Shown: positions 47,266 through 56,649 of the stretch, piece after piece
How the letters are laid out: every line of letters starts with the position of its first letter
Numbering within the stretch: the first letter of the stretch is position 1
Source: Proales similis
Lineage: Eukaryota; Rotifera; Eurotatoria; Ploima; Proalidae
Reading direction: 5' to 3'
Length of the DNA stretch: 64,000 nt
Assembly (NCBI GenBank): GCA_019059635.1
Contig: JAGVRJ010000001.1
Location: forward strand, 2,790,001-2,854,000
Program-made: the position numbers and the translations under genes
The notes under the pieces: model-generated
Told to the model about the DNA's origin: nothing
The model's input: only the letters and a program-made list of their open reading frames with translations
Database searches by the model: none

Positions 47266-47577
47266 ATGGATTGCATTTTTTTTCTCAATGTCAATCAGCT
47301 CGGAGCTCAATTTACTCGGCCTACTCGACCGATCTGGACAAATCTCGACGACGGGCTGATCACCTGCTCCCTTTCTTTTTTGGACATGGTGAGAAAGGTC
47401 AAGGTCATTTGATGCTCAAATAACGAGGAAAGGAGTTTAGAAAAAAAGCTCGTATCGGCTGGTGGTCAGTTAATCTTGTATTCTTCTAATTTAAAGAGGA
47501 TCTTCGGTCACAGCTTTGAAATATTCGGTCTAAATGATGTTGGAGTCGAAAATCGGGCCGCGGCTACTCTGGTTTAG
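47266..47577 (+). CDS. Tiny three-exon gene of unknown function, 75 residues
   Basis: Exons 47266-47388 (41 codons), 47441-47464 (8 codons) and 47497-47577 (26 codons plus TAG), all in phase 0 with GT-AG introns of 52 and 32 nt. The protein starts MDCIFFLNVNQLGAQ, then TRPIWTNLDDGLITCSLSFL, the microexon encodes KKSSYRLV, and the end is FGHSFEIFGLNDVGVENRAA followed by ATLV. Composition is that of a folded small domain with alternating strands. I do not recognise the family. The start codon lies 273 bp from TMEM216's, suggesting a shared promoter and perhaps co-expression. Its TAG overlaps the stop codon of the convergent gene on the other strand. Confidence 0.6.
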
Positions 47578-47927
47578 TGCTTGGCATCCTTTGACTCGGT
47601 GTGGTGAGCCACCGGGTAGCGCAAGTGTTCCAAATCGTGCGCGAACTTGTGGCTAATGCTGTGATGCACAGCCGTGTACGGGGTGAACGAAACATCGATG
47701 CCTATTGGGCGATTGTCAACGTCAGACAGTCAAAGAGCGCTGGTAAATTGGCCACTCTTACCTCGCAGCAGAATGTAGGCCCATCCGGTGGCGAGCACAA
47801 GGCCGGTGGCGCAAAACGATCGGAAGTAGAGCGAGTTGCGATAGACCTGTGACCACGGGAAGGTGGCAAAACGCTGTCCCAACGTCATCGGGTAAAGAAC
47901 TTTTCGTCCGTGATCTCCCAAAACCAT
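47574..47927 (-). CDS. Small single-span membrane protein, 97 residues
   Basis: Two exons, 47762-47927 and 47574-47701, with a 60-nt GTAAGA...TAG intron in matching phase. A short basic N-terminus (MVLGDHGRKVLYPMTLGQRF) precedes one hydrophobic helix (FCATGLVLATGWAYILL). The C-terminus is rich in histidine (VHHSISHKFAHDLEHLRYPV, then AHHTESKDAKH). Size and layout resemble accessory subunits of mitochondrial respiratory complexes, but I cannot match a specific one. Its TAA shares two base pairs with the TAG of the plus-strand gene. Confidence 0.6.
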
Positions 47928-49398
47928 TTTTGAAGACAAATCAATTCAGAGTTTACGTCTAAACTGTGATGTCAAACACCAAATGAATGACGGTTTAGGT
48001 TGGAAAAATTCAAGTCCAAGGACGCTCGTGCTATCAAATTATGGATCCGGCCGGCGGAAGATTTAGCCAGCATTCTATGCGCCGCGTTAGTCCCTCAATG
48101 TACTCGAACTCATAATCGTGTAGACAGAACGCTTGCAAGCGCGCCTGGCTCAACAAGCTGAGCACTCGCTTTGCTTGCTTCGCTTCACTCGTTGCAAAAG
48201 TTTATTCTTTTTCGCTGAGCGCAGTGTTGCGTCGGGTTGTTTCTGTTGCCAGAAGCACATTCGACTCTCGACTGAAGACGCGCAGAAGAGCAGATTTCGA
48301 CTGGAAATTAAACAGGACTTGGTTTATAGTCTTTTCGAGCATGTCCTCTTGTCGGGCGTGGTCTCTAGCAGAGTGTGGCCTCTCGCCGAGCACTGTTTAC
48401 TTTGAAAAGTCTCTGTGCCGTCAAATAAAAGATCAATCCTATTCATGCGTTCTCTTTCGACAAGCAACGGGTCGGAACAAGTTTGCTTTTCTTTACTTGA
48501 TTAAAACAGAAAAGAAGAAGTCAGTTGAAAGGCATCTGATTTGCTTCTAGGGTTTCGCTCTCTAAATGAGCGCAAAGAAGAGCAGGAGTTTTTGTTAGCC
48601 AATGCAAAGCCATTAATTGCACAGTAACTTAGACGCTACACATCCGCGCCATCAACACCGACTGAGTCTTTATGGCCAGCCGAGCGCCTCTCTTGGCCAT
48701 TTACAACAATCGCTTCTATTTCCGATCGCTTCTCTCATTTGTTGTCCTCGTTCACGGCGCTGCTAGACGCCAAATACGCATTTGAGGCTCTACAGCTCTA
48801 CATTTGAGGCAATGTGTGGCCTTTGCTTTATTGCTCTTTCCTTATTTAGTCCGGATAAGCAAAAGATGCGTTCGCGCACACATCTGACAGGCATAAGCCT
48901 ATTAGTTATGCTCGATAGGTAGTTAACTAGTTTTCCTAACCGGCGCCTATTCAGGGCACATTGATGTTTGCTTAAAGTGGCATGTTGATTAGAAGCTGCA
49001 AGGTGCTCTCTGTCAGTCGACTTGTCCATCTGCATCAAAACTCAAATAAGCCGATTATTATTAATGGACGAGTTGGCCAGTTGATTCAACACTCTGCTCA
49101 ATTTGGTGTGAACGAGTTTGAGTGGAAGCGAGTGAGCAATCGAGCGGCTGGAAGGAAGAGCAAAGTGCAACGGCCGACATAAAAGGCCGTCGGGCGCATC
49201 TCGCATCGGAAGCCAGATTGGCAGATTATTATTAAATCCGAATCGATAGTGTCCATTCGGGAATTATGAGATAAATTATGCGGCCGACGGGGGGGGGTCG
49301 AACGGAGACGCACGTAGAGGTCAACTCCAACATGCTTTTATGCGTCCAAGAGGGAATATAATTGACTATAAGCGTTCTCAGTTAGATTTTCCAGCGCC
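47928..49398. other. Intergenic region, 1.5 kb
   Basis: No gene supported; frames at 48133-48550 and 48790-49038 lack plausible composition or splice context. A run of G lies near 49290-49297. It lies between two divergent genes and should carry both promoters. Confidence 0.45.
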
Positions 49399-50474
49399 AT
49401 GGGTTTCATGAAAATTAGCTCCAAGATTGTGCTCTCCTTCTTGAGCATATTGTTTTGGACAGCCGCTGCAGCACTTGCCTACATTGGCGCGTCAATATTC
49501 ATGTCGTACGAGCGCTATGGCGACGTCCTTTCCTACCTCTACTCGGTCGTGCCGGCCATTGTGGTCATCGGTAAGTAGGCACTTTTCTGGCATCCGGCCG
49601 GCGACGTTCTTATTTCTAATCTTTGTTCGATGCAAACTCCCAGCGATCGCGCTGCTCATGTTCATCATTGGCATCATTGGCTTCGTAGGATTGTTCAGCG
49701 AGAACCGATGCTTCCTCGGCTCCGTAAGTCTTTTTTGGCACAGTTCGAGGTCGTCCAGCCACTGCTAACCGCCGCATTTTAGTATTTCTCTCTGTTGACT
49801 GTTCTGCTCGCCATGGAAGTTTCCGGCGCCATTCTGGTGGTCATGTACCGCGATCATGTGACCAATTACTTGAACGAATGGTTCGACCATCAGATGAACA
49901 TCTACGGCCAGCCCAACCAGACCCAAATGACCCAAAACTTTGATTTCATTCAAAGCAAGGTAAGCATGTCGGGCATAGCCATCAGCGCCAGTCGATTCTT
50001 TAGAGTAAACTTTTGCGTTTCGTTTTGCCTCTCTAGTTGAAATGTTGTGGAAAGTACAACTACACCGACTGGCAAGAGACTTGGTGGTACCAGCATTCTA
50101 AAAACCGCTACGGCAACATTCCGCAATCGTGTTGTGCCGCGTTCGAGATGAATCAGGAGAACAACAACAAGTTGATAAACTCGTTCAGCAAGAGTCTGAT
50201 CGGACTAGACAGCGACCAGCATTATTGCAAAGGCGTGGCGCCCAAGCCCACGCCCGAGGACAACTATTATGTAAAAGGATGCTACTCTCTGGTGGGCTCT
50301 GTCTTGCACGGACAGTTTGTCTACATCGCCGGCGTGATTCTGGCTCTGATTGTCATTCAATTCATCGGACTCATTAGCACATGTGTGTTGATGTTGTGCC
50401 GCAGCAAGCGTAAACAGCATCCGCCCTATGTGAACATCGCCACCCATGATGACATGCTTCAGTACAATCTCTAG
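49399..50474 (+). CDS. Tetraspanin
   Basis: Four exons, 49399-49570, 49644-49723, 49783-49959 and 50037-50474, give 288 residues. Four transmembrane helices: near residues 10-35, 50-75, 85-110 and 235-260. The large extracellular loop has the CCG signature (LKCCGKYNYTDW), a second pair in PQSCC, and further cysteines in HYCKG and KGCYS, which gives the usual disulfide set. The cytosolic tail ends HPPYVNIATHDDMLQYNL; PPY and YVNI could be WW/SH2-type or sorting motifs. The small MGFMKISSKIVLSFLSILFW start is typical. Subfamily resembles Tspan3-type but is not certain. Confidence 0.92.
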
Positions 50475-50792
50475 GACGCCAACCACCACCAGCAGCCACA
50501 ATCAATTGCTTGTAAAAAGAAAAAAAAGGTCGCGGCAGTCGCAAGTTTTTGGATTCGCATTTTCTGGCTGTCATGCCTCATGTGCAGATTTTGTTGTTTT
50601 TTCTTTCGTTTTTTTTAGTATTCTTTGGCTTCTTTGTCAGTATTCAGAGTAAAACTAAATAGACGTGATCTGAATCCGCTTGCAGTCGACTTGACAAGAC
50701 ATTCGCTTCGGTTTATTCGAGATAAAATTAGAAAATTCGATTGGCTATTTATGAAAAAAAAAATGAACGGGCTTGATAAATTGACCTAAGAA
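50475..50792. other. Convergent 3' region tetraspanin / sigma-1-like
   Basis: 318 bp tail-to-tail spacer, T- and A-rich, no gene. Confidence 0.55.
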
Positions 50793-51602
50793 TTAATGAA
50801 TAAGATCCATGAGTGGCCGTCCGCAGCATTCATTCAGTCGCTGCATGACTTGCGGCATAAGTCGCTCGAGTGCCAGCCACGAGTATTTGGATATTTCGAT
50901 CAAGATCAGAAATACGCCATGAAAGTCTAAATTGAGCAGATTCTGTCCGAACGAGCCGACGAGCCAAGTGGGAAGGAACGATTTGGAAATCTCCAGAGTC
51001 AACGTGTCCGCTTCGTATTGGATGTAGCTGCGGCTGAAAGCGACGAACCTCTGCAAATCGGACGCTTTGTTCGACAGCTCTTTGCGAGACCGAAAGCATT
51101 CGCCCACCGAAACAGACCGACTAGACTCGGGCTTTTCTTGCGACCAGACCCGCATTGAGCCCTTGAGCACAATCTCGGTCATATTGCTGAGATAGTGATC
51201 GGTGAAAATTCGCGAGCCGGAACTCTGTCTGGCGACCAAAATCATTTGCTCGGCGATTGTCACTTTGAGGAAGCTGACCAGCACTGGCTGTCCGTTGTAG
51301 AAGCACGGAATCCAGTTCAGATTAGAGTTCACCGAGTTTGAATGCTTTTTGCTGAGCTCAGCGTGAACAATCGATCCGATTCGAAGAAGATCTCCATCTG
51401 TCGGTTGTTAAATGCAATAATTGCTTAAGCCAATCGTACATGGAAGTGAACTGCTCGGGCTTAAGTTACCTTTAAAACTGGAGGCGATCTGTCCGAGATG
51501 AGAGAGATCCTTCTGAGAGATGAACGTCGAATTGGCGGAGAACACACGCGCCAGGACGGCCACTAATGCCAAGTAGAACACTGCGCTCCAAATTCGCCAC
51601 AT
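50793..51602 (-). CDS. Sigma-1 receptor-like protein (ERG2/SIGMAR1 family), divergent
   Basis: Two exons, 51470-51602 and 50793-51397, give 245 residues (human 223). The N-terminus MWRIWSAVFYLALVAVLARV is a single membrane helix as in SIGMAR1. It is followed by TFISQKDLSHLGQIAS, aligned with the human FVFQREEIAQLARQYA, then a helical HAELSKKH region, LNWIPCFYNGQPVLVSFLKV (cupin-fold entry), GSRIFTDHYLSNMTEIVLKG and RVW. The C-terminal helices LLNLDFHGVFLILIEISKYS correspond to the membrane-facing lid. Asp126 of human aligns with Glu in NMTEIV; Glu172, which holds ligands, aligns with Ala in RFVAFSR. The family acts as an ER chaperone at mitochondria contacts or, in fungi, as sterol isomerase. 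Assignment rests on domain order and length, so it is likely but not certain. Confidence 0.7.
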
Positions 51603-51998
51603 CTTTTTATTTTGCGCTTTCTCGTCTGTTTGGTCTCTTTGTTGCTTCCTCTTGGGCGTAAGCTGCTCACTAGTCCAAACGAGTCAGATTTAAATTCACT
51701 TTGACGAGCTTCAAGTTGACTAGCTAGCAGAGCAGAGCCACGCCCAGTGAGTCGCAAGTTGTCAAAGAGGTTAGCCAGCGAATCAGAGCGAGTCAGATTG
51801 TGTGAATACATCTTGGCAAGCTTTTATTCTCTTTTTTGTGTTTATAGAATTTTTTTAATGATATATTAGAAGATATATCGAGATGTTGAGGATTAAGAAA
51901 GCATTGACAGTGTGTTTTGGCGTTTGGATGCCGAAACTTGCGCGGACAAATTAAATTCAAATGTTTCAAGATTTGCTGCTCGCTTGAAAAGATAAATA
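51603..51998. other. Spacer between sigma-1-like and REPS genes
   Basis: About 400 bp, head of the sigma-1-like gene and tail of the REPS gene. No gene found; AT-rich near 51840-51880. Confidence 0.5.
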
Positions 51999-53663
51999 TT
52001 AGTTTTTGGCCGAGTTCAAATAGTCCAGCTTGATTTCAAGCTCAATTCTGTGGTCGGTGAGGCTGCGCAGTTCCTTCTCGAGCTCGTTGAAAATTCTCTT
52101 CAGAACTTGATTCTGTTCTGTTTGAGCCCTGATCGATGCTTTGAGCTGTTCGAGCTCGCTCTGACTAGCCACACTTGGAGCAGCGTGGCTCCGCTTCTTC
52201 AGCTCGCTCAAGTTCACCTGTTTCATTTGCTCGACCAAGCGCTCGATTGTTTTTATCGAGTCGGCGTCGGCGCCTCCATGCTGGCCTGACACGCTCGGCG
52301 GCTGGGGAGCAGCTCGAGTCGGGGTGGCTGCCGCAACCTGGTTTAGATTGGTGCCATTTATTGCGCGCTGATTCGAATGGCTTGAGGCGGCCGCCTGTGA
52401 TTGATGATTGGTGCTCGCAGTCACTTGAGACTGTGTGGCAATCGGCAGTGGCGGAGGTGGCGGCGGTGGCATGGCTGCGCTGTTGCTTGTGATCGGCGAT
52501 GTGATGCGGGGAGGAACGACCGGTGGCGCCTGGTTCTGAAATATACGCGGCGTGTTGGCAGCCATGCTCGAGACTGCTTCGCGAGACTGGCCGTTAGGAC
52601 TAAGGCTGGGCTCGTTTATCTGACCGGCAAACTGCTGCGCATCGCCGCTGATCTGAGCAGGAAAGGCTGGATATCTGAGAGGAACTGGATGAGCGATTGC
52701 GCCCTTTTGCCCTTTTGACAGCGAGGTCCGGGGCGTTTCGCTCGAGTCGAGCGAAGACGACGCGGCCGGGTCAATGGACACAAACGGAGTCGAGTCGCCG
52801 CTTCCGAACGTATGCAGGTTTGTCTGTGAGTTGAAGTCTATGAGAGGCGTGTACGGTTGCAGCTTTGGCGGCAACTGATTGGGCAGGTCGAAGTTTCTGA
52901 CGCGCAGCACAACCAAATGCATCGCAGCGCAAAACTCGGCCAGAGACAGAGCGCCGTCTTTGTTCACGTCGCTCAGCTCCCAGATTCGTGACAGCTCGTT
53001 GAGCGGCAGTTTAGAGCGCTCGAAAAATGGCTTGGCAACTGCGCCCGTGATTAATCCGTTTAGATTCGGCTGCATGGTTCGGAACTGCTTCTCGTAGTAG
53101 CGTCTCAGCTTGGCATTGATGCTCCATATGTCGTCGTCATCGATGACCGCGTCTTCTTCTTCGCTCTCCTCGTCTTGGTCACTCGCTCGCTTGGCGGCAG
53201 ATTTGTGTCGCTGACTATCGTCCATCGCGTCCGCATCTTCTTCGTCGTCGTCGGCGGCGGCCGCGTCCTCCTCCTCATCCTCTTCGTCTTCATCTTCATC
53301 TTCGTCTTCCTCCTCTTCGTCGTCGTCCTCCTCCTCATCCTCCTCCTCGCTCGAGTTGTAGGCGAGCTTGCTGGCGCGCAGATACGTCGACCAGTCCTTG
53401 TTCTCCATTGTGTTTGTGTCTGCGCCGTTCACTAGTGCGACGTTGTCCAAATCGTCGGCACCACCGCCGGACCAATGTGAACTCTCGCTCACAGAAGCGA
53501 TCGATGTGGCGTCCAGCTCGGCGCGTCCGCTTGAGTCGTTCGGATTGCTCTTGCGTCTAAATGCAGGCGAAACGCTCGTGGGCACAAATGCGCTGGAGCC
53601 CGGCGAAGTGGCACTGCTCCCCTGGTGCCGCGCGTTCACCGAGTGGCCGTACAGAGAAGTCAT
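51999..53663 (-). CDS. REPS-type EH-domain protein (RalBP1-associated)
   Basis: Intronless frame of 554 residues from the ATG at 53663. One EH domain spans about 183-280: LRRYYEKQFRTMQPNLNGLI, TGAVAKPFFERSKLPLNELS, then RIWELSDVNKDGALSLAEF, with a canonical calcium loop from D232. This matches REPS1/REPS2, which bind NPF proteins and RalBP1 in endocytosis. Before it lies an extreme acidic run (residues about 104-146, nearly all Glu/Asp). After it are proline-rich segments (PPPPPPPLPIA, APPVVPPR) that could bind SH3 domains, and a C-terminal coiled coil (LKRIFNELEKELRSL), the RalBP1-binding region in the family. Vertebrate REPS1 has the same order: EH, proline-rich, coiled coil. A second N-terminal EH domain of REPS1 is not seen. 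Confidence 0.87.
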   Translation of the reverse strand: MTSLYGHSVNARHQGSSATSPGSSAFVPTSVSPAFRRKSNPNDSSGRAELDATSIASVSESSHWSGGGADDLDNVALVNGADTNTMENKDWSTYLRASKLAYNSSEEEDEEEDDDEEEEDEDEDEDEEDEEEDAAAADDDEEDADAMDDSQRHKSAAKRASDQDEESEEEDAVIDDDDIWSINAKLRRYYEKQFRTMQPNLNGLITGAVAKPFFERSKLPLNELSRIWELSDVNKDGALSLAEFCAAMHLVVLRVRNFDLPNQLPPKLQPYTPLIDFNSQTNLHTFGSGDSTPFVSIDPAASSSLDSSETPRTSLSKGQKGAIAHPVPLRYPAFPAQISGDAQQFAGQINEPSLSPNGQSREAVSSMAANTPRIFQNQAPPVVPPRITSPITSNSAAMPPPPPPPLPIATQSQVTASTNHQSQAAASSHSNQRAINGTNLNQVAAATPTRAAPQPPSVSGQHGGADADSIKTIERLVEQMKQVNLSELKKRSHAAPSVASQSELEQLKASIRAQTEQNQVLKRIFNELEKELRSLTDHRIELEIKLDYLNSAKN

Positions 53664-54108
53664 CTAACAAACAAACCCCGGCTAATTTGAGTGCTCGTGC
53701 TCAAGGATCAATATGAATCGGCAGCTAAGCCGGCTCGGATGATTAATTATCAATGTGATGGTGTGTACACTATTGCTCCCGCTCATGCATTCAATACCGG
53801 TCGAAATTTATTAGCATAACCGATCATAATCGCACGGGCCAGTCAGCTTGCATGCGTCCTGCCCTCTAAGCCTACTAATCTTCATCTATGCCTCCGGGGC
53901 TGTTAATCCACTTAGAAAGCTTTTCTAAAAATTGCAAAAGAGCCCACTCCATCAACAAGACTCTTGTCTTGGTCTAGGAAACATTTATTTTTTATTGAGA
54001 GGCTCTCGCGGAGCGTATTTGTTGCATTTAGCGTATTGCGAGGGAGAGGAACTTAATTACAAAGACGTTTGAAATTGAAAACTGTTGAACGTAGAACACA
54101 CATTGAGC
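53664..54108. other. Spacer between REPS and H2A
   Basis: Holds the H2A 3' region with two minus-strand AATAAA signals at 53984-53989 and 53991-53996, and the REPS promoter. No gene. Confidence 0.55.
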
Positions 54109-54501
54109 TTATTCGGCCTTGGACGACTTGATGCCCTCCTCGGTCTTTTTGGGCAACAGAATTGACTGAATGTTGGGCAGTACGCCTCCCTGGGCGATGG
54201 TCACTCCTGACAAGAGCTTGTTCAACTCTTCGTCGTTCCTGATGGCCAGTTGCAGATGACGCGGAATGATTCTGGTCTTTTTGTTGTCTCGGGCCGCATT
54301 GCCGGCCAACTCCAGGATCTCAGCACTCAAGTACTCGAGCACTGCCGCCAAATAGACCGGGGCGCCTGAGCCGATTCTTTCGGCGTAGTGTCCTTTGCGC
54401 AGCATTCGGTGCATACGACCAACCGGGAACTGAAGGCCGGCACGCGAGGAACGTGTCTTTGACTTGGCCTTAACTTTGCCTCCTTTTCCTCGTCCAGACA
54501 T
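54109..54501 (-). CDS. Histone H2A
   Basis: 130 residues, intronless, starting [19 protein letters not shown]. The core nucleosome motifs are present: [56 protein letters not shown]. Several core positions are unusual: [17 protein letters not shown] where most animals have VHRLLRKGNYAERVGAG, and NIQSILLP instead of NIQAVLLP. There is no SQ-E/D-hydrophobic tail, so it is not H2A.X, and no H2A.Z features. It is divergent from H2B and ends with AATAAA signals; I see no histone stem-loop downstream. Confidence 0.97.
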   Translation of the reverse strand: MSGRGKGGKVKAKSKTRSSRAGLQFPVGRMHRMLRKGHYAERIGSGAPVYLAAVLEYLSAEILELAGNAARDNKKTRIIPRHLQLAIRNDEELNKLLSGVTIAQGGVLPNIQSILLPKKTEEGIKSSKAE

Positions 54502-54852
54502 GTTTGATTGTTGACTTGTTTGGCTTGTTAGAAACAATCGGTCGGCTCTACACGGCTTTTGATCAATTTAACTCTTCTAACATCGTCCCAATTGATATTT
54601 GATTTAAAATTTTCGCTCTTGCTCATTATGGGCTTTAAAGGCGGGAAGTGACCGCACACTAATCTGATTGGACAGATGCAGCCAATCACTGAATTGCACC
54701 CTGTTGCACACCTAATAGAAATATTAAAATGAGCCGAATTCTATAATGAGCTCTGCGCTTTATTTAGATACACAATCCAATTGTGAGCTCTCTTTCGACA
54801 CAATCCATTGAAAAAGCACAGTTTCGATACACAAGTTAAACAACTTTGCAGC
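54502..54852. promoter_or_regulatory. Divergent H2A/H2B promoter
   Basis: 351 bp between the two start codons. Near the centre are two CCAAT boxes in opposite orientation, ATTGG at 54667-54671 and CCAAT at 54682-54686, the classic arrangement in animal histone pairs. TATAAT at 54742-54747 and TATTTAGA near 54761 lie on the H2B side; TTTAAA near 54601-54606 lies on the H2A side. Confidence 0.7.
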
Positions 54853-55221
54853 ATGCCGCCCAAGACGCCAACCAAAGGAGCCAAAAAGGCCGTCAAGCCA
54901 GTCAAGGCCTCACAGACTGAGCGCAAGAACAAGAAGAAGAGAAAGGAGACCTACGCCATCTACATTTACAAGGTGCTCAAGCAAGTCCATCCGGACACGG
55001 GCATCTCCGGCAAGGCGATGAGCATCATGAACTCGTTCGTCAACGACATATTCGAGCGAATCGCCACCGAGGCGTCCAGACTCTCCAATCTCAACGGCAG
55101 ATCGACTATTTCAAGTCGCGAAATTCAGACCGCAGTCAGACTCATTCTTCCCGGTGAATTGGCCAAACACGCGGTCAGTGAGGGCACCAAGGCCGTCACC
55201 AAGTACACAAGCACCAAGTAA
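54853..55221 (+). CDS. Histone H2B
   Basis: 122 residues, intronless. A basic tail ([15 protein letters not shown]) is followed by the histone fold: [60 protein letters not shown] and [19 protein letters not shown]. Loop L1/alpha2 differs from most animals: [13 protein letters not shown] where SRLAHYNKRSTIT is usual. AATAAA lies at 55300-55305. A hairpin-like sequence lies 32 bases after the stop (see separate entry). Confidence 0.97.
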   Translation: MPPKTPTKGAKKAVKPVKASQTERKNKKKRKETYAIYIYKVLKQVHPDTGISGKAMSIMNSFVNDIFERIATEASRLSNLNGRSTISSREIQTAVRLILPGELAKHAVSEGTKAVTKYTSTK

Positions 55222-55252
55222 TTGTCAATATCGGATCTAATTCGAGTCACCT

Positions 55253-55269
55253 GGCCCTTCCCAATGGCT
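55253..55269 (+). other. Degenerate hairpin in H2B 3' region
   Basis: GGCCCTT-CCC-AATGGCT pairs with one G-U, four Watson-Crick inner pairs on either side of one C-U mismatch, and a three-base loop. Position (32 nt after the stop) is right for an SLBP hairpin, but loop and stem do not match the consensus. Could be a decayed histone stem-loop or chance. Confidence 0.3.
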
Positions 55270-55299
55270 TTTTTTCTAACGTTTAATAATAGTCTCTAC

Positions 55300-55305
55300 A
55301 ATAAA
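55300..55305 (+). terminator. Polyadenylation signal of H2B
   Basis: AATAAA 79 bases after the H2B stop, with a downstream T-rich stretch. Confidence 0.65.
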
Positions 55306-55687
55306 GTACAATATTTTCTATACTGATTTTTTTCAAGAGGGGAACACTTTTGAATAGGGAATGAAATCTTCAAATGGGTGGTATTGGAAATGGGAAAGGC
55401 TACTTAAGAACGGTTGATAGCTAACAAACTGACCAACTGATCTTATCGACATTAAGAGGCAGGAACAGTAACTTTCAAGTCCAAAGCGTAAGTTATAATT
55501 GAGAGAGCATGCGCGTTGGTGACCATTTTTATTTTGTTCAATTTCAAGAGTGAACACTCAATTCGTAGTGTGCGGGCGTATATTACAATTGAATCATTGT
55601 TCAACAAGCAAAGAGAGGAAACAGGGTCTCGATAAGACTTTACAGGTTTGAGGTTTAAGCGATTTTGCTTTACTATTAGGATGTGAT

Positions 55688-55703
55688 GGCCTTGAATAAG
55701 GCC
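55688..55703 (-). terminator. Histone H3 3' stem-loop
   Basis: On the minus strand GGCCTT-ATTC-AAGGCC forms a perfect 6-bp stem with a 4-base loop, the exact geometry of the replication-dependent histone hairpin bound by SLBP. It lies 37 nt after the H3 stop, and no AATAAA is seen nearby. Loop first base A replaces the usual U. Confidence 0.8.
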
Positions 55704-55740
55704 GGGGATTTGGACAATTTAAGAGAAATGTGTGGATGAT

Positions 55741-56649
<909 letters not shown>

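Larger units (their letters stand above)
55222..55740. other. Convergent 3' region H2B / H3
   Basis: Tail-to-tail spacer of 519 bp. Holds the H2B polyadenylation signal at 55300-55305 and the H3 stem-loop at 55688-55703. No further gene; H4 and H1 are not present here. Confidence 0.6.

Noticed and set aside
48133-49038. Several 60-110 codon frames
   Set aside because: No splice support, no recognisable composition, mutually overlapping on both strands.
53105-53435. Lys/Arg/Thr-rich minus-strand frame and hydrophobic plus-strand frame
   Set aside because: Both are frame shadows of the acidic tract in the REPS gene.
55333-55557. Minus-strand frame between H2B and H3
   Set aside because: Lies in the convergent 3' region, no domain and no start context.
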